Position numbers and translations under genes: made by a program. Below are positions 8,537 to 11,122 of a stretch of 11,122 bases of DNA, piece by piece. Source of the DNA: JBDNIO01 sp041688215 (GTDB taxonomy: Bacteria > Pseudomonadota > Gammaproteobacteria > Nevskiales > Salinisphaeraceae); NCBI GenBank assembly GCA_041688215.1, contig JBDNIO010000021.1:1-11122 (forward strand), read 5' to 3'. The notes beneath the pieces are model-generated. The model was not told where the DNA came from and ran no database searches. It saw only the letters and a program-made list of their open reading frames with translations. Within the stretch, counting starts at the first letter, position 1; every line of letters begins with the position of its first letter.

Positions 8537-8782
8537 ATGTGTAAAAAATTACTCTTGGCTTTTTGTCTGTTTCCACTGGCCGCACTTGCCGGTCAGGTAA
8601 CCGATATCGGTGGAACTACGCTTGGCGTGCTTGAAATGCAGCGATCGGGCGAGAAATCGGTAGAAACCCGGCCCATGCTCAAAGACGTGGCCGATCGCAC
8701 CTACGAACGGTATCTGGAAAGCTTCACGCATCCCATTCCGGATCAGTTCGAGCGCGAAGGGGGACTTCTTACCGGAAATTAA
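8537..8782 (+). CDS. Small secreted protein, DUF3613-like, Tad-associated
   Basis: From ATG 8537 (chosen because of the strong ribosome binding site 6 nt upstream) an 81-residue protein with a clear Sec signal peptide, KK followed by LLLAFCLFPLAALA, probable cleavage after Ala18. The mature part has about 63 residues and no cysteine. A region with MQRSGEKSV is followed by VADRTYERYLESFTHPIPDQ (51-70), which resembles the conserved end of DUF3613 proteins often found with Tad loci; this match is from memory. The function is unknown; a periplasmic accessory role in pilus assembly is an inference from location. It lies 239 nt after tadD and is followed by a probable terminator, so it likely closes the operon. 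Confidence 0.75.
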   Translation: MCKKLLLAFCLFPLAALAGQVTDIGGTTLGVLEMQRSGEKSVETRPMLKDVADRTYERYLESFTHPIPDQFEREGGLLTGN

Positions 8783-8838
8783 TGTCTCTTTCGGGGATGG
8801 TTGAAATCCCTCGTCTACAGACGAAGTACAGTTTGGCG

Positions 8839-8861
8839 TAATGCTCGCCAAGCGAGCATTA
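8839..8861. repeat. Perfect 10-bp hairpin downstream of the DUF3613-like gene
   Basis: TAATGCTCGC (8839-8848) pairs exactly with GCGAGCATTA (8852-8861) around CAA. A second short hairpin, TCGTCT/AGACGA (8811-8816 with 8819-8824), lies just upstream. Neither has a T-run; they begin the hairpin cluster that fills much of the 346-nt gap 8783-9128. Confidence 0.75.
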
Positions 8862-8869
8862 GCCTTGTT

Positions 8870-8999
8870 CCCTCTCCCCACTTGTGGGGAGAGGGTTAGG
8901 GTGAGGGGTAAAGAGTGATGAGCCGACCAGATGCCTTATGGCGACAAGAACTGTGCCCCTCACCCCAACCCTCTCCCCGCCGAAGAGCGGGGAGAGGGG
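8870..8999. repeat. 130-bp paired-hairpin element (REP/MITE-like)
   Basis: Two perfect 12-bp hairpins in inverted arrangement. The first pairs CCCTCTCCCCAC (8870-8881) with its complement at 8884-8895. The second pairs CCCTCTCCCCGC (8969-8980) with its complement at 8987-8998 around CGAAGA. Between them, AGGGTTAGGGTGAGGGG (8892-8908) pairs with 8956-8972 with 16 of 17 bases matched, so the whole element can also fold as one long stem. From memory, repeats of this CCCTCTCCCC/GGTGAGGGG type are common between genes in proteobacteria. Open frames here on both strands are products of the repeat. Confidence 0.85.
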
Positions 9000-9004
9000 T
9001 TTTT
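8969..9004 (+). terminator. Probable intrinsic terminator of the tad operon
   Basis: The right hairpin of the element (12-bp GC-rich stem, 8969-8980 with 8987-8998) is followed almost at once by TTTTT (9000-9004). This is the only strong stem plus T-run after tadD and lies 187 nt beyond the last gene, so it probably ends the transcript before the PAS gene. A weaker stem (CCTTGTCTT/AAGACGAGG, 9026-9044) follows; the rest of the gap to 9128 shows nothing recognisable. Confidence 0.6.
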
Positions 9005-9128
9005 CAGTCGACGATATCGGAACCCCCTTGTCTTGAAGACGAGGGTCGTTCAGTTTTCCGCCAGCCAACCACGCAAGGGGAGGGGGCAAGATGCTGCAAG
9101 CGCCTTGCGTTGATTTGAAGCGGTCAAA

Positions 9129-10526
9129 GTGAAGTTTCCGCAGGTGGCCAACAACGTCTGGCTGCAAGCCTTTGGTCTGGGCCTGTGGCTGTTTGTTGCC
9201 GTAATCTTCGTGTGCGCGCCTTTTTTGTTCATGCTCGGTGTTGGCAGCAGCGCTGGCGACATTGATCAACGGATTCAGGACACGGTGCAGGCGCAGCTTG
9301 CCTCGAAAATAGAACAGCGAAACATACCCAAGCCGGTCGTGGCTACGGTGGCGGCGCTGCTGAATCAGCCGCAGCTTGGCCTGAATTACCTGACCGTGCG
9401 TAACGCCGATCGCGTCATCATGCTTTCCGATGGCGATCTGCAGGACGCACCCGGCTGGCTGCCCGCCCAACAGGCACGCGAGTGGCGCGGCTTTTTTTAT
9501 CGCATCAGCAGTTTCGACCGTAGCGCGGCGTTGCGGGTCGAGGGTGAAATCGTCGCCTATATTGACTACGGCATAGCCTCTGGCCGCGTGCTTGCCGAGC
9601 TTTCCGCCTGGTCGTGGCTGGTATTGCTTCTAACGCTGGCGGCCGGGATCACGCTGCTGTGGTTGTTCCCGATTGCAAGCAGTGCGATACAGGCACGATT
9701 TAGCAAAAGCAAAGATGCGGAGCCGGTATTTAAACCCCAGCCCAAACGCGTCCGCGCCAATTTTCAGATCGCCGACGGTGACAATGAGCTGCAGCTCTGC
9801 GATCAGATGGGTATGGGCTACGTCGCTGTGGATGGGCAGGGCACGATTGTCGACGTAAACGTAAACGCCGCGCGCCTACTGGGGTTTGAGCTGAGAAGAC
9901 TTGCCGGCCAGCCGCTGGAACGGCTGCTGGTGCTCGAGGACACCGCGTCCGCGCGTGTGGATGCGCCTGTCATTGCTTGTCTGCGGGGCAAACAGGAACC
10001 GCTGCAGCGCCGGGCGTGGTTACGCCGTCGCGATGGCAAATTGCTGGGCATAGAAATGCACGCCGCGCAGATTCCTGCATCAGCGCGCGTGGCCGCGGGC
10101 ATGCTGTTCTGGGAAGCGGGCGAAGCCATGAACAGCCAGCGCCAGGACGCCGAACGCGCGATTTTGGCGCAGCGCCTGACCCAGCATATGGGTGAGGCCG
10201 TAGTAATAACCACCAGCGCGGGCCAAATACTGGAATCCAACGAAGCGGCGCGTGGCTTGTTCGGATATAGCCAGCAGGACTTCAAAAAGACAAGCATCAC
10301 TAATTTGCTGCCCTCGCTTAACAGCGAGGCCGGTGTGCAGGAAATGACCCAGGCAGCCGCCAGCGCGGCATGCCGTGATGGCAATACGCGCAGCGCCGTG
10401 GTGTCGTGCATGTCGCTGCGCTGGCAGAACAAGCCGGCTTTTGCGTTTCTTATTCAGGCGGATGGTGCGGCCGGCCGGGCAAGTGCCCAGCAAAGCCCGC
10501 ACTACCCAGCCGGACACCCAACCTAA
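9129..10526 (+). CDS. Membrane-bound double-PAS sensor, N-terminal part of a PAS-GGDEF protein
   Basis: A 465-residue protein starting at GTG; no better start and no strong ribosome binding site is seen. Membrane helices at about 11-37 and 158-182 enclose an extracytoplasmic sensor region of about 120 residues with no recognised fold. The cytoplasmic part has a first PAS-like domain (about 224-330, QMGMGYVAVDGQGTIVDVN ... AARLLGFE) and a second (about 350-450, GEAVVITTSAGQILESNEAA ... LFGYSQQDF). The frame then departs into an out-of-frame tail and stops at 10526. A GGDEF domain continues directly downstream in another frame, so this was probably a diguanylate cyclase responding to an external signal. 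It lies beyond the tad operon on the same strand; c-di-GMP often governs pili, but a link is only suggested by proximity. As read the product would bind signal but have no catalytic domain. Confidence 0.75.
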   Translation: MKFPQVANNVWLQAFGLGLWLFVAVIFVCAPFLFMLGVGSSAGDIDQRIQDTVQAQLASKIEQRNIPKPVVATVAALLNQPQLGLNYLTVRNADRVIMLSDGDLQDAPGWLPAQQAREWRGFFYRISSFDRSAALRVEGEIVAYIDYGIASGRVLAELSAWSWLVLLLTLAAGITLLWLFPIASSAIQARFSKSKDAEPVFKPQPKRVRANFQIADGDNELQLCDQMGMGYVAVDGQGTIVDVNVNAARLLGFELRRLAGQPLERLLVLEDTASARVDAPVIACLRGKQEPLQRRAWLRRRDGKLLGIEMHAAQIPASARVAAGMLFWEAGEAMNSQRQDAERAILAQRLTQHMGEAVVITTSAGQILESNEAARGLFGYSQQDFKKTSITNLLPSLNSEAGVQEMTQAAASAACRDGNTRSAVVSCMSLRWQNKPAFAFLIQADGAAGRASAQQSPHYPAGHPT

Positions 10527-10934
10527 TAGGCTCGCAGGGATTGGCTACCACGATCAGCTCACCAGCCTGGCGAGCCGTCGGCATTTGCTGGAACAAATTT
10601 CCTCTTGCCTTGCCGGTGGTGAGGCACAAAAGCCTTGCTTGTTATTGATATTCGATAGCGTGAATTTCAAGCAGACCAACCACAGCGATGGCCGTGAGTT
10701 TGGCGCTCAAGCGCTGGCGAGCTTCTGGCGGGGCGTTATGCTGCTGACAACACGGTAGTGCGCCTGGGCGGGGATGAATTTGCCGTGCTGTTTACGGGCG
10801 AAAGCATGGATGAGGCCGGCGCAGGCAAATATGCCCAGGCCTTGCGCGCAGACTTTGAAAAGCCAGTGCAGATAGACGATCTGGCGTGGCAGTTGAAACT
10901 GGATACAGGAATTCTCTTATATAGTCTCGCATGA
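10527..10934 (+). pseudogene. GGDEF domain remnant split over two frames
   Basis: Continues the PAS protein. The first half (frame of 10375, in register until about 10720) reads YHDQLTSLASRRHLLEQIS, CLLLIFDSVNFKQTN, DGREFGAQALASF, which matches the start of a GGDEF domain. The second half is in the original frame of the PAS gene and reads RYAADNTVVRLGGDEFAVLF (GGDEF at 10767-10781) and then LRADFEKPVQIDDLAWQLKLD, ending at TGA 10932-10934. Two opposite frame changes are therefore needed, one between about 10480 and 10526 and one between about 10715 and 10735. The inhibitory RxxD site is absent (AADN at that position). The domain would make c-di-GMP if intact; as sequenced it is broken. Confidence 0.75.
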
Positions 10935-11022
10935 TCTGCAGGCGCCGCTGCGTGGTATCGGCGGGTTTGCCAGCCTGCTGGAGCGATTAAGCAACATTCT
11001 TTCTGTAAATTCGCTATTCTGA
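10897..11022 (+). pseudogene. Histidine-kinase H-box fragment joined to the GGDEF remnant
   Basis: An open stretch of 41 codons between TGA at 10894 and TGA at 11020, in a different frame from the GGDEF half. It reads EFSYIVSHDLQAPLRGIGG then FASLLERLS, a typical HisKA phospho-acceptor helix with the His codon at 10930-10932. It has no start, no dimerisation partner helix and no ATPase domain. It begins within the last codons of the GGDEF remnant (LDTGILLYSLA in the other frame), so two unrelated domains meet at about 10905-10925. It is either the relic of a recombination or deletion between two signalling genes, or a join error. Confidence 0.65.
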
Positions 11023-11043
11023 CGCAGGCGTTATTTACTCTCT

Positions 11044-11122
11044 TTAGTCGTCATCCTCCATCTGCAAGTACCGTTTCCCGGTTTGCCAATCCTGGGCGAT
11101 TTCCATGGTTACGGCAGTGACC
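11044..11122 (-). CDS. Possible C-terminal end of an unidentified minus-strand gene
   Basis: Reading leftward from the window edge, 25 open codons end at TAA (complement of 11044-11046). The peptide is VTAVTMEIAQDWQTGKRYLQ followed by MEDDD. It has a plausible protein-like composition and ends 21 nt from the histidine-kinase fragment, tail to tail. No family is recognised, and 25 codons could be open by chance. Confidence 0.3.
   Translation of the reverse strand, partial: VTAVTMEIAQDWQTGKRYLQMEDDD

Noticed and set aside
8915..9118. Two overlapping plus-strand ORFs in the gap before the PAS gene
   Set aside because: Both are translations of the CCCTCTCCCC repeat and have no sign of being genes.
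8859..9470. Minus-strand ORF of 203 codons
   Set aside because: It lies partly in the palindromic element and partly antisense to the PAS gene; its peptide contains the typical repeat translation (LTPHPNPLPTSGER) and nothing else.

Overview
The window is most of a tad (tight adherence, Flp/Tad-type IVc pilus) operon, all on the plus strand, followed by a repeat-rich intergenic region and a damaged sensory/diguanylate-cyclase gene. The gene families, the high-GC codon use from cpaB onward, outer-membrane secretin and lipoprotein genes, and several interspersed palindromic repeats point to a Gram-negative bacterium, most likely a gamma- or betaproteobacterium. This is inference; no taxonomic marker is present.

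Layout: tadE-like pseudopilin (30-533), cpaB/rcpC (594-1568), cpaC/rcpA secretin (1588-2859), a 335-nt gap holding a 119-bp imperfect palindrome and a 28-codon ORF, cpaE/tadZ (3195-4454, interrupted by an in-frame TAG at 4095), cpaF/tadA ATPase (from 4469) reading without a stop into tadB (to 6622), tadC (6619-7545), tadD lipoprotein with TPRs (7548-8297), a double-hairpin repeat (8377-8425), a small secreted protein resembling DUF3613 (8537-8782), a cluster of hairpins ending in a likely terminator (8811-9004), and a membrane-bound double-PAS protein (9129-10526). The GGDEF domain of that protein continues downstream in two other pieces (to 10934). It then runs into a histidine-kinase H-box remnant (about 10897-11022). 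The last 79 nt hold the possible end of a minus-strand gene.

How the genes fit: the pseudopilin TadE is processed and enters the pilus machinery; CpaB and the CpaC secretin form the outer-membrane/periplasmic channel; CpaE/TadZ localises the apparatus; CpaF powers assembly through the inner-membrane platform TadB/TadC; TadD is the outer-membrane lipoprotein pilotin-like factor. The major pilin (flp), prepilin peptidase (tadV/cpaA) and tadF/tadG are not seen and may lie upstream. The PAS-GGDEF gene next to the operon would have been a plausible c-di-GMP input, but it is broken as read.

The main points for a second look are lesions in otherwise well-conserved genes: the cpaE amber codon; a G6 tract at 5681-5686 where five Gs would restore a cpaF stop and a GTGA overlap identical to the tadB/tadC junction; and two opposite frame changes in the GGDEF region. 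They could be real decay, phase variation at the G tract, or sequence errors. No wholly new system is evident; the novelty lies in these lesions, the repeats, the C-terminal duplication in CpaE and the composite gene remnant at the right end.
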